Assembly: GCF_015277815.1 (NCBI RefSeq)
Contig: NZ_CP063813.1
Coordinates: 2,852,001 to 2,916,000 of the forward strand
DNA from: Microbacterium atlanticum
Lineage (GTDB): Bacteria; Actinomycetota; Actinomycetes; Actinomycetales; Microbacteriaceae
Reading direction: 5' to 3'
DNA length: 64,000 bases
The notes below the pieces were generated by a model. The model worked only from the letters and a program-made list of their open reading frames with translations, was not told the DNA's origin and ran no database searches. Shown piece by piece: positions 8,041 through 16,917 of this stretch. Position 1 is the stretch's first letter; each line of letters begins with the position of its first letter. The translations under genes were made by a program, and so were the position numbers.

Positions 8041-9696
8041 ATGAAACAAGAAGTCGTCCACCGTCGACGCCCCGGCAGGTTCGCGGGCGCGGCCCTCGCC
8101 GCCGCCGCCGTCGCTGCGCTGCTGGCCGGTTGCACGTCCTCCGGCGCGAGTACCGCCCCGACACCCGGGGCGGCTGCACCGTTCCTCGCCAGCTCCGGCG
8201 ACGGCACGCCGGTCGAGGGCGGCGAGCTTCGCGTCGGCTTCATCTCGGGCGGGCCGGCTGAGTCGATCAACCCCGGGATCACCAACAACTATGGCGACCA
8301 CGCCCGGGCGCTGGCCGTATACGAGCGGCTGTTCGTTCAGGACGTGACCGATCCCGGCACGCCCGAATTCCAGATCGACTACGGCCCCGGCCTCGCCACA
8401 GACGCGAGCTCGACCCCCGACGCGACGCTCTGGACGATCAGCTTGCGGGAGGGCGTGCTCTGGCAGGATGGCACTCCGTTCACTGCCGACGACGTGGTCT
8501 GGACGATTCAGAACGTCTGGGCCAGCGAGCAGAGCTACTTCTACCCATACGCTGCTCCGCTCATCGACTTCGCCAACGTGCGTGCGGTCGACCCGCTGAC
8601 GGTCGAGATCCCGCTCGCCACCGGAGTGGCGGAGTTCCCCTCGCTGCTCACGCTCTCAGGCGCCGCGATCTCGAAGAACGGCATCGCCTTCGAAGATCTG
8701 GGCACCGACCCCATCGGCACAGGCCCCTTCGTGCTCGAATCGTTCTCCCCGGGCGAGCGCACGGAGTTCGTCGCGAACGAGAACTACTGGGACGAGGGGA
8801 AGCCGTACCTCGACCGCCTCACGTTCGTCTCCTTCGACGATGAGGGCGCACGTTCCAACGCACTGCTCAGCGGTGCGCTCGATGTCGTGCCGAACTACTC
8901 GTTCTCCCTGGCCGCGGCGAACCTGAACAACGACCAGATCAAGATCCTGAATGTGCCCTCCGGCAACACGCACTTCATCTATGTGCGTCTCGACGAGGAG
9001 CCGTTCACCGATCCGCGGCTCGTCGAGGCGCTGCGCATGCTCGTGGATCGTGAGACGCTCGTGCAGAACGCTTTCGGTGGCTTCGCGACCGTGAGCAACG
9101 ATCTGCTCGGCGTGGGAACCCTGAACTTCGCAAGCGACCTCGAGCGCGAGTACGACCCTGAGGGCGCCCGCGAGCTGATCGAGGAGGCCGGCCTGGAGGG
9201 CACGTCGATCGAGATCACCACGGCGCCGGTGATCGCCGGGTTCGTGGAGGCGGCGACCCTGTTCGCGGAGCAGGCTCGCGCTGCGGGGCTCGAGGTGACG
9301 GTGAACCAGATCGACCCGGCGACGTACTTCACCCCCGCCGCCGGTTACGGCGAACTGTCGATGGGCCAGGAGGCGACGCTCGCCTACCCGTCGCTGACCG
9401 CTCACTACCAGACGTTCTTCGCGCCCGGTGCCCTCGCCGACCTGACCAAGTGGCCGGACACGCATCCCGAGTCTGCGACGCTTCTTGCGCAGGCTATGGC
9501 GGAGACCGACCCGACCGCGGCAGCGGACCTGTGGGCGCAGGTGCAGCAGCAGCAGTTCGACGAGGGCGGGACGATCGGCATGGGCAACGCGAATGAGGTC
9601 GATGCCGTCGCCCCGAACATCCGGGGCCTGCTCGCCGCGGGCTCGTCCGTCGCGCTGAACAATTTCGCCTTCCAGAACGCCTGGATCGAGGAGTAG
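8041..9696 (+). CDS. Extracellular solute-binding lipoprotein, family 5 (ABC importer)
   Basis: About 551 residues: basic N terminus, hydrophobic stretch and lipobox LLAGC (Cys about residue 31), then a family-5 periplasmic-binding fold (LREGVLWQDGTPFTADDVVW, GTGPFVLESF). Lipid-anchored outside the membrane, it delivers substrate to the upstream permeases. I prefer ATG 8041, which gives a normal signal peptide; an ATG at 7990 overlaps the ATPase stop by 4 bp and would add 17 residues. It is the last gene of the importer operon, followed by a strong hairpin at 9704-9746. Confidence 0.92.
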   Translation: MKQEVVHRRRPGRFAGAALAAAAVAALLAGCTSSGASTAPTPGAAAPFLASSGDGTPVEGGELRVGFISGGPAESINPGITNNYGDHARALAVYERLFVQDVTDPGTPEFQIDYGPGLATDASSTPDATLWTISLREGVLWQDGTPFTADDVVWTIQNVWASEQSYFYPYAAPLIDFANVRAVDPLTVEIPLATGVAEFPSLLTLSGAAISKNGIAFEDLGTDPIGTGPFVLESFSPGERTEFVANENYWDEGKPYLDRLTFVSFDDEGARSNALLSGALDVVPNYSFSLAAANLNNDQIKILNVPSGNTHFIYVRLDEEPFTDPRLVEALRMLVDRETLVQNAFGGFATVSNDLLGVGTLNFASDLEREYDPEGARELIEEAGLEGTSIEITTAPVIAGFVEAATLFAEQARAAGLEVTVNQIDPATYFTPAAGYGELSMGQEATLAYPSLTAHYQTFFAPGALADLTKWPDTHPESATLLAQAMAETDPTAAADLWAQVQQQQFDEGGTIGMGNANEVDAVAPNIRGLLAAGSSVALNNFAFQNAWIEE

Positions 9697-9703
9697 AACA
9701 CCC

Positions 9704-9746
9704 GGATCAGGGGTCTGCGTGGACCCGCCACGCGGACCCCTGATCC
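9704..9746 (+). terminator. Strong terminator-like hairpin after the first ABC operon
   Basis: 19-bp stem (one G-U pair) with a 5-nt loop, starting 8 bp after the lipoprotein stop: ggatcaggggtctgcgtgg pairs with ccacgcggacccctgatcc. No T-run follows. Confidence 0.75.
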
Positions 9747-9813
9747 AGGTTCCGTGATCACCCAGCGAACCGGCGGCGAGGGATCCCGCCATTGCACGAG
9801 AGAACATGACCAG

Positions 9814-11241
9814 ATGAACACCGCCGTTTCCGCCCTCACCGCTGTCGACTTCGCACCACTCCGCGACGCTCTGCTGCCGCAGAAGGCACTGTTTCCGGGT
9901 CTCTCGCGCCCGGGATCCCGCGTCATCGTCCCCGCTGACGCCGACTACGAGATCGTCCGCCGCGTCTGGAGTTCGCACATCGACAAGCGTCCGATCGCGA
10001 TCGTGCAGGTGACCGGAGTCGCCGACGTCATCGCGACCGTGAACTTCGCTCGCGAGAACGGCATCCCACTCGCGGTCCGTGGCGGAGGCCACGCCAGCTC
10101 CGGCTACAGCACCGTCGATGACGGCATCGTGCTCGACCTCTCCCCGATGCGCGGCATCTTCATCGACCCCGAGAACAAGGTCGCCCGCGTCGAGGCCGGT
10201 GTCCTGCTGGGTGAGCTCGACCACCAGTGCGCACCGTTCGGCCTGGCCGCTGTCGGCGGGACGAACTCCACGACCGGGGTCGCCGGCCTCTCCCTGCACG
10301 GCGGCTTCGGCTACCTGTCGCGCCGTCACGGCTATACCGCAGACACGGTGCGGTCCGTGCAGCTCGTCACCGCAGACGGACAGCTGCGCACGGCATCCCG
10401 AGACGTCAATCCCGACCTCTTCTGGGCCGTACGGGGCGCGGGCGCCAACTTCGGAGTCGCCGTGAGCTTCGAGTACGAGCTCTTCGACCTCGACCAGAAC
10501 ATCCAGGCGGGTGCCATCGCATTCCCGATCGATCGGGCCGCCGAGTTCTTCGGCCTGTTCAACGAGTGGGCGCCGACGACGCCCGACGACCTCTACAGCG
10601 AGGCGCTGGTGTGGTTCCAGCCAGGCGACGACGGCGAGCCCACCGACGTGCCCGTCGTCGCGCTGTCGATCGTCTACACCGGCTCGGGCGATCTCGACGA
10701 GATCCTCGCCCCGATCCGGGCGTTTGGCGGGCCGCTGTTCGACGACGTGGCGCCGACCACGTACCTCATCGTGCAGAAGCAGTACGACGAGACGATCCAC
10801 CACGGCCTCAGCATGGTGCACACGTACGGTGTGCTGCCCGAGCTCACTCCCGAGCTGATCGACTCCACGATCGCCGGCTTCCTCGAGACGCCGTCGCGGA
10901 ACACGCTCATCTCCTTCGGCTACTGGGGCGGTGCCATGGCGCGCCCCGCAACCGAGCCGAACGCGCTGGCCCGAGGCACCGCCCCCTGGCGTGCGGTATG
11001 CGAGACCATCTGGCCGGACGGTGGCGACGCCGAGGCGAACATCACCTGGTCGCGCGAATACTGGAACACGCTGCGGCCGCATTTCGCGGACGAGACCCAG
11101 TACCTCAACTACACGACATATGCCGATGAGGATGCGGTTCGCAAGGCATACGGCGAAGAGTCGTATGCCCGGCTCCGAGAGGTCAAGCGGAAGTACGACC
11201 CGACGAACTTCTTCCGCGTCAACTTCAACATCGTGCCATGA
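9814..11241 (+). CDS. BBE-type FAD-dependent oxidoreductase 1
   Basis: 475 residues. FAD-binding PCMH domain in the first half and a C-terminal berberine-bridge-like segment (YDPTNFFRVNFNI at the end). The flavin-linking His is His93 in VRGGGHASSGYS. The position that holds the second (cysteinyl) linkage in bicovalent members reads TTGVAGLSLHGG without Cys, so a single covalent link is expected. Relatives include 6-hydroxy-D-nicotine oxidase and sugar or alkaloid oxidases that pass electrons to O2. ATG 9814 preferred over the in-frame ATG 9754. Its closest relative in the window is the reverse-strand gene at 32506-33969. A decarboxylase-like gene follows 19 bp downstream. Confidence 0.88.
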   Translation: MNTAVSALTAVDFAPLRDALLPQKALFPGLSRPGSRVIVPADADYEIVRRVWSSHIDKRPIAIVQVTGVADVIATVNFARENGIPLAVRGGGHASSGYSTVDDGIVLDLSPMRGIFIDPENKVARVEAGVLLGELDHQCAPFGLAAVGGTNSTTGVAGLSLHGGFGYLSRRHGYTADTVRSVQLVTADGQLRTASRDVNPDLFWAVRGAGANFGVAVSFEYELFDLDQNIQAGAIAFPIDRAAEFFGLFNEWAPTTPDDLYSEALVWFQPGDDGEPTDVPVVALSIVYTGSGDLDEILAPIRAFGGPLFDDVAPTTYLIVQKQYDETIHHGLSMVHTYGVLPELTPELIDSTIAGFLETPSRNTLISFGYWGGAMARPATEPNALARGTAPWRAVCETIWPDGGDAEANITWSREYWNTLRPHFADETQYLNYTTYADEDAVRKAYGEESYARLREVKRKYDPTNFFRVNFNIVP

Positions 11242-11260
11242 GCGCGGCAGGAGACCCGCG

Positions 11261-12244
11261 ATGAAGCTCGTCGCTCTCGAAGAGCACATGGCGACGCCCG
11301 CCCTGCAGGATGCGTGGGGTGGACTGTCGATCACGAGCGCCGACGGCGATGACATCGCCGCACTGCTGAACGACATCGGGGAAGAGCGCCTGCGTCGCAT
11401 GGATGACGAAGGCGTCGATGTGCAGGTGCTCTCGCTCGGTACACCGGGCATGCAGGATCTTGAGCCCCGGCTGGGGGTGGAACTGGCTCGCTCGACCAAC
11501 GATGTGATCGCGGATGCCGTCGCCGCCCATCCCGATCGCTTCCAAGGGTTCGCAGCGCTGCCGGTCACGGATCCGGATGCCGCGGCCGCGGAGCTGCGTC
11601 GCGCGGTGAGCGAGCAGGGCCTCGTCGGCGCGCTTCTCAATGGTCGCGCGGCGGGCGACCGCATGCACGACCACGCGGCATTCGAGGGCATCTTCGCCAC
11701 CGCGGCGGAGTTGCGGGTTCCGCTGTACCTGCACCCGCGGCAGCCGCACCCTGCGGTGGAATCGCTGTACTACCGCGGCGTACAGGCGGTCACCGAGGCG
11801 TTCGAAATCTGGGGGGTGGGCTGGTACTACGAGTCGGGCATCCAGCTCTTCCGCCTGATCTTCTCGGGCCTGTTCGACCGATATCCCGACCTGCAGGTGA
11901 TCATCGGGCACTGGGGGGACGCCGCGGTGCTGCTCGCCGACCCGGTGTCGATGCCGGACCCTCTTCAACTCGGCCTGCGCAAGCCGATCGAGCGGTACCT
12001 GCGCGAGAACGTGTATGTCACCGGCAGCGGCATCCGCAGTCACCGCGCGCTCCGCTGGAGCATCGAGGCCGTGGGCGCCGATCGGGTGATGTTCGCCACG
12101 GATTATCCATGGGTCCGCGCTGATGGCGCGACCCGCAACGGCGGCGCCCGGCGGTTCCTCACGGAATCGGGACTGCCCGCCGACCAGATCGAGCTGATCG
12201 CTCACAAGAACTGGGATGCGCTGGTCTCCGGCATCCGTCGGTGA
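11261..12244 (+). CDS. Amidohydrolase-2 family protein (resorcylate/dihydroxybenzoate decarboxylase-like)
   Basis: 327 residues; ATG 11261 with gcaggag upstream. It opens KLVALEEHMATP, the metal-binding E-x-H start of the ACMSD/gamma-resorcylate decarboxylase branch (Glu7, His9). The other expected ligands are in place: His158 in LYLHPR, His217 in IIGHWGD and Asp281 in FATDYP. Characterised relatives are non-oxidative aromatic decarboxylases or hydrolases using Zn or Mn. Between an FAD oxidase and an alpha/beta hydrolase it probably handles an aromatic acid intermediate. Decarboxylase versus hydrolase cannot be settled here. Confidence 0.82.
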   Translation: MKLVALEEHMATPALQDAWGGLSITSADGDDIAALLNDIGEERLRRMDDEGVDVQVLSLGTPGMQDLEPRLGVELARSTNDVIADAVAAHPDRFQGFAALPVTDPDAAAAELRRAVSEQGLVGALLNGRAAGDRMHDHAAFEGIFATAAELRVPLYLHPRQPHPAVESLYYRGVQAVTEAFEIWGVGWYYESGIQLFRLIFSGLFDRYPDLQVIIGHWGDAAVLLADPVSMPDPLQLGLRKPIERYLRENVYVTGSGIRSHRALRWSIEAVGADRVMFATDYPWVRADGATRNGGARRFLTESGLPADQIELIAHKNWDALVSGIRR

Positions 12245-12272
12245 TGATGCTGCCGTGAGAGGAGTCCACGAG

Positions 12273-13514
12273 ATGGTCGGCTCGGTCGATCCACCCCCTC
12301 CCGTGCGGCTCGTGCTGGTCCACGGGTCGTGCCACGGCGCATGGTGCTGGGAAGAGGTGGTCGGTCCACTCCAGGAGCGCGGCTGGGTCGTCAGCGCGCC
12401 CGATCTGCCGTTCACCTCCTTCTTCGACGATGCGGAGGCCGTTCGCAGGGAGATCGCGGCGGCGAAGCATCGGGGGGAACGCGTCGTAGTGGTCGGCCAC
12501 AGCTACGGCGGCGCCGTGATCACGCAGGGCGGTGAAGCGGCCGACCACCTGGTGATCTGCGCCGGTCCGCTTCCAGACATCGGCGAGATCGTCGACGATC
12601 CCCGGGCAGCGACGCCCGAGGTCACTCCGGCGGATGTGTTCCTGCCGGACGGCATGTTCACACTCGACCCCGTCCGCGCCGCGGCGGGCTTCTTCCATCG
12701 TTCCTCACCCGAGCAAGCCTGCCGCGCCGGGGAACGGATGCGTCCCATGCCTGCTGCATCCTTCGACGAGCGCCTGACGAAGGCCGCGTGGCGACATGTT
12801 CCGACAAGCTACATCGTCTGCGGCGACGACCGCGCGTTCGGCGCCTCATTCCAGCGCTCGCTGCTCGACCGCGTGCGTGATCACACGGAGTTCGACTGCG
12901 ACCATTCGCTGTTCTACTCGGCCGCAGGCCCCCTGATCGATCGCCTGCACGACATCGCGACTGAGGTCGGGCAACGGCGCACCTCAAAAATAGCCGACCC
13001 GGAGCTTCCCGCTCCTGTCCGTACGAAAGGAGAACGAATGGACGCGCAAGAACAGTCTGATCGGCTGGAGCTGATGCACCTCGAAGCGAGCTACACGGTT
13101 CGATTCGACACGAAGGATGTCGAGGCCTGGGCCGATCTCTTCACGGAGGACGGCTCGTACACACCCGCGTACTTCGCCCGCACTCCGCACGATGTTCCGG
13201 TCGCCGGTCAGGGGCGCGAGGCTCTCATCGCATTCGCGAAGGCCTTTCCGGAGCGGACGCAGCACATCTTCGGCATCCCGTACTTCACGATCGAGGGCGA
13301 CCGCGCGGCCGCCCGGATCCCGATGGTGTCGATCGGTGTCGGCGAGTACGGAACCCACCAGGCGTCCCAGCTGTACCACGGCTACTACGACGTGCAGTAC
13401 AAGCGCACGCCTGCGGGGTGGCGGATCCACCGCCGGCAGAGCAATGTCATCACGCAGTCCGACTCCTACCAGGGCAGCGGTCCGGCCCCGGTCGATCCTG
13501 TGTCCCACGACTGA
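12273..13514 (+). CDS. Alpha/beta hydrolase fused in frame to a SnoaL-like domain
   Basis: A continuous 413-residue frame; ATG 12273 has agaggag 8 nt upstream. Residues 1 to about 245 are an alpha/beta hydrolase of the methylesterase type: oxyanion region LVHGSCHGAW, nucleophile elbow GHSYGG, Asp in VCGDDRAFG and His in DCDHSLFY. Residues 256-413 are a SnoaL/NTF2-like domain with its own excellent ribosome binding site and ATG (13038). The join is suspicious: the linker crosses five A residues (12986-12990) directly followed by TAG in the +1 frame. With one A fewer the hydrolase would stop there, giving two separate genes. A real fusion, a recent insertion or a base-call error are all possible. 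Confidence 0.7.
   Translation: MVGSVDPPPPVRLVLVHGSCHGAWCWEEVVGPLQERGWVVSAPDLPFTSFFDDAEAVRREIAAAKHRGERVVVVGHSYGGAVITQGGEAADHLVICAGPLPDIGEIVDDPRAATPEVTPADVFLPDGMFTLDPVRAAAGFFHRSSPEQACRAGERMRPMPAASFDERLTKAAWRHVPTSYIVCGDDRAFGASFQRSLLDRVRDHTEFDCDHSLFYSAAGPLIDRLHDIATEVGQRRTSKIADPELPAPVRTKGERMDAQEQSDRLELMHLEASYTVRFDTKDVEAWADLFTEDGSYTPAYFARTPHDVPVAGQGREALIAFAKAFPERTQHIFGIPYFTIEGDRAAARIPMVSIGVGEYGTHQASQLYHGYYDVQYKRTPAGWRIHRRQSNVITQSDSYQGSGPAPVDPVSHD
13038..13514 (+). CDS. SnoaL-like (NTF2-fold) protein, probable separate cistron
   Basis: 158 residues from ATG 13038, preceded by aaaggag at 7-nt spacing, too good a ribosome binding site to be internal by chance. The sequence (LELMHLEASYTVRFDTKDVE, then WADLFTEDG) fits the SnoaL_4 group of small NTF2-fold proteins, which includes polyketide cyclases, dehydratases and isomerases such as scytalone dehydratase. 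It shares its frame with the upstream hydrolase, so both a fused and a free form may be made. A bidirectional hairpin follows at 13529-13562. Confidence 0.7.
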   Translation: MDAQEQSDRLELMHLEASYTVRFDTKDVEAWADLFTEDGSYTPAYFARTPHDVPVAGQGREALIAFAKAFPERTQHIFGIPYFTIEGDRAAARIPMVSIGVGEYGTHQASQLYHGYYDVQYKRTPAGWRIHRRQSNVITQSDSYQGSGPAPVDPVSHD

Positions 13515-13528
13515 CACACAGGCACGAA

Positions 13529-13562
13529 GAGGGGCCCACACCGTTCAGCGGTGGGGCCCCTC
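13529..13562. terminator. Bidirectional terminator hairpin
   Basis: gaggggccc...gggcccctc with an inner caccg/cggtg extension (one bulged A), lying between two genes that converge on it (SnoaL on plus, SDR on minus). Confidence 0.75.
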
Positions 13563-13578
13563 ATCCATCAGCGCTCGA

Positions 13579-14349
13579 TCATTCGAGATAGCCCGCGGTG
13601 GTTCCGCCGTCGATGGGGTAGACCAGACCATTCGTGTAGCTCGCCTCGTCGGAGAGCAGATGCGCCAGAACGGTCGCCACCTCGGACGCCTGTGCGAAGC
13701 GGCCCATCGGATTGCCCTTGGCGGCTTCCTTCCGTTCCTCCTCCGACACGCCCTCGAGAATGCGCTCGTGCATCGGCGTGATGATCCACCCCGGGGTCAC
13801 GACGTTGCTGCGCACGCCGCGCGCGCCGAACTCCATCGCGAGCGACTTGATGAGACCCACCACACCGTGCTTGGCGGCGCAGTACGCCGACCAGTCCGGG
13901 TAGCCGTGCGTCCCGCAATCGCTGGCGACGGCGACGATGGAGGCCTTCCCGGCGTCGAGAAGGTGGGGCAGCGCCGCCCGGGCGGTCAGCATGACGCCGG
14001 TGAGGTTGATGTCGAGGCACCGCGTCCACTCGTCGACGCTCTGCTCGAGGAACGGCTTGATGACCTCGATACCGGCGCACGCCGCCACCGCATCCAGGCT
14101 GCCGAACGCCTCCACGCCAGCAGCAGTGGCCGCCGTGAGATCGTCGAGCGACGTCACATCTCCCGGGTAGGCGACAGCGGAGCCGCCCAACGTCACCTCG
14201 ACGAGCGCTTTCGTCTCCTCCAGACCCGCGGCATTGAGGTCGAACAATGTGACGCGCGTGCCACGGCTCGCGAGTTCGAGGGCGGTCGCGCGCCCCATTC
14301 CTGATGCAGCTCCTGTGATGAAGGCGCTCCGGGGTGAGCTGGTGGACAT
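13579..14349 (-). CDS. Short-chain dehydrogenase/reductase (classical SDR)
   Basis: 256 residues. Nucleotide motif TGAASGMG at the N terminus, structural CAGIE (variant of NNAG), catalytic Ser in AVASDCG and the YxxxK pair in WSAYCAAKHG. It ends VYPIDGGTTAGYLE, a normal classical SDR tail. Ribosome binding site ggaagga. It points away from the cyclase gene at 14589; the 239 bp between them is a divergent control region. Likely oxidises or reduces an alcohol or ketone intermediate of the nearby pathway; the substrate is not visible. Confidence 0.88.
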   Translation of the reverse strand: MSTSSPRSAFITGAASGMGRATALELASRGTRVTLFDLNAAGLEETKALVEVTLGGSAVAYPGDVTSLDDLTAATAAGVEAFGSLDAVAACAGIEVIKPFLEQSVDEWTRCLDINLTGVMLTARAALPHLLDAGKASIVAVASDCGTHGYPDWSAYCAAKHGVVGLIKSLAMEFGARGVRSNVVTPGWIITPMHERILEGVSEEERKEAAKGNPMGRFAQASEVATVLAHLLSDEASYTNGLVYPIDGGTTAGYLE

Positions 14350-14588
14350 CGGTGGTCCTTCCGTCAGATCTTCGCTTCGACGCGAGTCACGCCGTCGCGG
14401 GCGGGCTTCTCTTACTGTGCACTCCGCCGCGCCGGCGGGGTATCGCCAGACGGCGGATGACCCGCCGGGCAGTTTGGCCGTTCGGAGCGGTGTCGCTTTG
14501 CGCGTTTGTCCATCGTCCCTGTCCCTCGGCTGTCCTAGGTTTTTCCAGGACCACCCACCGGACCGACCACCCAGCGAACGAGGAGCCG

Positions 14589-15287
14589 ATGATCAGCACG
14601 GATACGCTGAAAACCGCAAGGATCATCGACCTCTCGATGCCGGTCCCCGATGGCATGGAGGTGTATCCGGGCGAGCCGGTGCCACGGTTCCGGCCGATCT
14701 CCACTCATGAGGCCGACGGGTTCGAGATGTGGGAGCTGAAGCTCTTCAGCCACCTGGGAACCCACGTCGACGCGCCCGCGCATTTCATCCGCGGGGGCGA
14801 CACCAGCGAGAAGCTCCCGCTCCGCTCGATGATCGGTCCCGTCGTCGTCCTCGACGTGACGGTCGACAGTCCGGGCGGTGTGATCGCCCACGAGGACATC
14901 GCCGCTCACGACGATCGAATCCGCGCCGCCGGACGAGTCATCCTGCGGACCGGCTGGGACGGGCTGGTCGGGACGGCGGACTACTGGGAGCCGTGGCCCC
15001 AGGTGTCCCCCGCGACCGCCGCTCACCTCGCCGAACTCGGGATCACGTTCCTCGGCCTTGACACGCCCGGCCCCTCACACACTCAGATGCACGAGGTGCA
15101 CGAGGTGCTGCTCGAGGCGGGCTGCGTCATCGGCGAGAGTCTGGTCAACCTCCGCGAGCTGTCGGAGGACTCGTTCCTGATCTGCCTGCCCGTGAAGGTC
15201 GCGGGCGTGGATGCCGCGCCCGCGCGAATCGTGGCGATCGAGGCAGCGGCCGCTCCAGGTGGCCCCGCAATCGCTCAGCCCTCCTGA
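14589..15287 (+). CDS. Cyclase-family metal hydrolase (kynurenine formamidase/isatin hydrolase-like)
   Basis: 232 residues; ATG 14589 with aggag upstream. It contains the hallmark HxGTHxDxPxH motif (SHLGTHVDAPAHF, about residues 55-67) that binds Zn or Mn in the cyclase superfamily, which includes KynB-type arylformamidase and isatin hydrolase. Length is normal for the family. It probably opens a cyclic amide or lactone, or hydrolyses a formamide. The 3' end overlaps the convergent ABC ATPase gene by 13 bp. Confidence 0.82.
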   Translation: MISTDTLKTARIIDLSMPVPDGMEVYPGEPVPRFRPISTHEADGFEMWELKLFSHLGTHVDAPAHFIRGGDTSEKLPLRSMIGPVVVLDVTVDSPGGVIAHEDIAAHDDRIRAAGRVILRTGWDGLVGTADYWEPWPQVSPATAAHLAELGITFLGLDTPGPSHTQMHEVHEVLLEAGCVIGESLVNLRELSEDSFLICLPVKVAGVDAAPARIVAIEAAAAPGGPAIAQPS

Positions 15288-16906
15288 GGGACGCTCAGAT
15301 CCGGCGCTGCGGCGAGCAGCGCAGCTGTGTACTCGTGTGCGGGATGGTCCAGCACCTGCCTCGTTGTGCCGCGCTCACACACCTCACCGCTGCGCATCAC
15401 CAGTACACGGTCGGCAAGCGCCCTCACGACGCCGAGGTTGTGCGTGATGAACAGCATCGCCAATCCCTGCGCCCGCAACTCCGAAAGCAGCGTGACGATC
15501 GACGCCTGCACCGAGACATCCAGTGCGGACGTCACTTCATCGCACACGAGAAGCTGTGGCCGTGCCGCGAGGGCGCGCGCTATCGCGACGCGCTGCTTCT
15601 CGCCACCCGACAGCTCGTGCGGTCGTTTGCCGAGCGCAGTGCGGGACAGGTGCACACGGTCGAGCAGCTCCGCGCTCATCGCCGGCACCTGCGCACGACG
15701 CGCGATGCCGAACAGACGCAGCGGACGACCCAGGATCTGCTCCACCGTGTGGCTCGGGTTGAGCGATCGGTCGGGGTTCTGGAAGATCAGCTGGATGCGC
15801 TCACGGTCCGCACGAGTGCGCTTATCGGCATCGTCGGCCAGCCGCTCACCCGCCAACTCGATGCATCCTGCGGCGACCGGCATCAGCCCGGCGATCGCCC
15901 GGCCGGTCGTGGACTTGCCGCTTCCGCTCTCGCCCACGAGGGCGACGCACTCGCCCGAGCGGACATCGAAATCCACACCCTTGACGACCGGCGCCGATGC
16001 CCCGTAGCGCAGCTCGAGTTCTGATACGCGCAGCAGCGGAACGTCCGTCTCCGAGGCCGGGGGCGGGAGCTCTGACGCCTGGCCGAGCGTGTCCGCGCGC
16101 ACGCGAGGCACTGCGCGGAGGAGCATCGCGGTGTAGGGGTGTGCGGGCCTGGCCACGAGCTCGGCCGTCCGCCCCTCCTCGACGATACGTCCGGATCTCA
16201 TCACGGCGATGCGGTCGGAGATCTGCTCGACGACGGCCAGATCGTGCGAGATGTAGACGAATGCGACCCGCTCGGACCGAGCCAGGTCGCCGATGAGCTC
16301 CAGGACGCGTGCTTGGGTGGTCACATCGAGACCTGTCGTCGGCTCGTCGAGAACCACGACGGAGGGCCGCGTCGCCATTGCCATCGCAATGAGCAGCCGC
16401 TGCTGCTGCCCGCCGGACATCTGGAACGGATAGGCCCGGTGCACGCGGTCTGGCAGACCGACGCGCGTCGTGAGTTCGCGCGCGCGACGATCGGCCTCCG
16501 CGGGTTCGATGCCGTGGACGATCATGGTCTCTCGCAGTTGTGCGCCCGCCCGGGCACGCGGGAACAGCGATGTCGCCGCGTCCTGCGGCACGTAGGAGAT
16601 CGAGCCCCCGCGCAGGCTCTGGAGGCGGGCCGGAGTCGCGGCGACCACATCGGTTCCGGCGACGATCGCACGGCCGCCGGCGATGCGCAGACCTGGCCGC
16701 GCGTGCCCGAGCAGGGCATGGGCGACGGCGGTCTTGCCTGAACCGGATTCGCCGACTATCGAGAACACCTCTCCCGCGTTCACCGCGAACGTCACACCGT
16801 GGACGATGGGGATGCCCGTCGTCGTCGATACCTGCAGGTTCTGCACGACGAGAGGCGCTGGGGCCTGTACGCCGCCCGGGGAGCGCGTCTCGAAGTCATC
16901 AATCAT
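15275..16906 (-). CDS. Fused double ATPase of the second ABC importer
   Basis: 543 residues; ATG 16906 with gaagga upstream (a longer frame exists but has no comparable site). Half 1: GESGSGKTAV, MSGGQQQR, VVVLDEPT. Half 2: GESGSGKSTT, LSGGEKQR, LLVCDEVT. Unlike the double ATPase at 6149-7993, neither half has the Cys-rich oligopeptide extension after the nucleotide-binding domain (the first half ends RAVPRVRADTLGQA), so the two importers differ in architecture. It is the last gene of the minus-strand unit and overlaps the convergent cyclase gene. Confidence 0.9.
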   Translation of the reverse strand: MIDDFETRSPGGVQAPAPLVVQNLQVSTTTGIPIVHGVTFAVNAGEVFSIVGESGSGKTAVAHALLGHARPGLRIAGGRAIVAGTDVVAATPARLQSLRGGSISYVPQDAATSLFPRARAGAQLRETMIVHGIEPAEADRRARELTTRVGLPDRVHRAYPFQMSGGQQQRLLIAMAMATRPSVVVLDEPTTGLDVTTQARVLELIGDLARSERVAFVYISHDLAVVEQISDRIAVMRSGRIVEEGRTAELVARPAHPYTAMLLRAVPRVRADTLGQASELPPPASETDVPLLRVSELELRYGASAPVVKGVDFDVRSGECVALVGESGSGKSTTGRAIAGLMPVAAGCIELAGERLADDADKRTRADRERIQLIFQNPDRSLNPSHTVEQILGRPLRLFGIARRAQVPAMSAELLDRVHLSRTALGKRPHELSGGEKQRVAIARALAARPQLLVCDEVTSALDVSVQASIVTLLSELRAQGLAMLFITHNLGVVRALADRVLVMRSGEVCERGTTRQVLDHPAHEYTAALLAAAPDLSVPQEG

Positions 16907-16917
16907 GTTCTCTTCCT

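Noticed and set aside
10931..11260. Upstream in-frame extension of the amidohydrolase
   Set aside because: Overlaps the BBE oxidase by 300 bp out of frame; the ATG at 11261 gives the conserved E-x-H metal site at the right distance from the start and has a ribosome binding site.
8656..11700. 1014-codon open frame on the minus strand opposite the lipoprotein and BBE oxidase genes
   Set aside because: Antisense to genes with clear motifs and good ribosome binding sites; composition is Arg/Val/Asp-rich as expected from high-GC antisense frames, with no family pattern.
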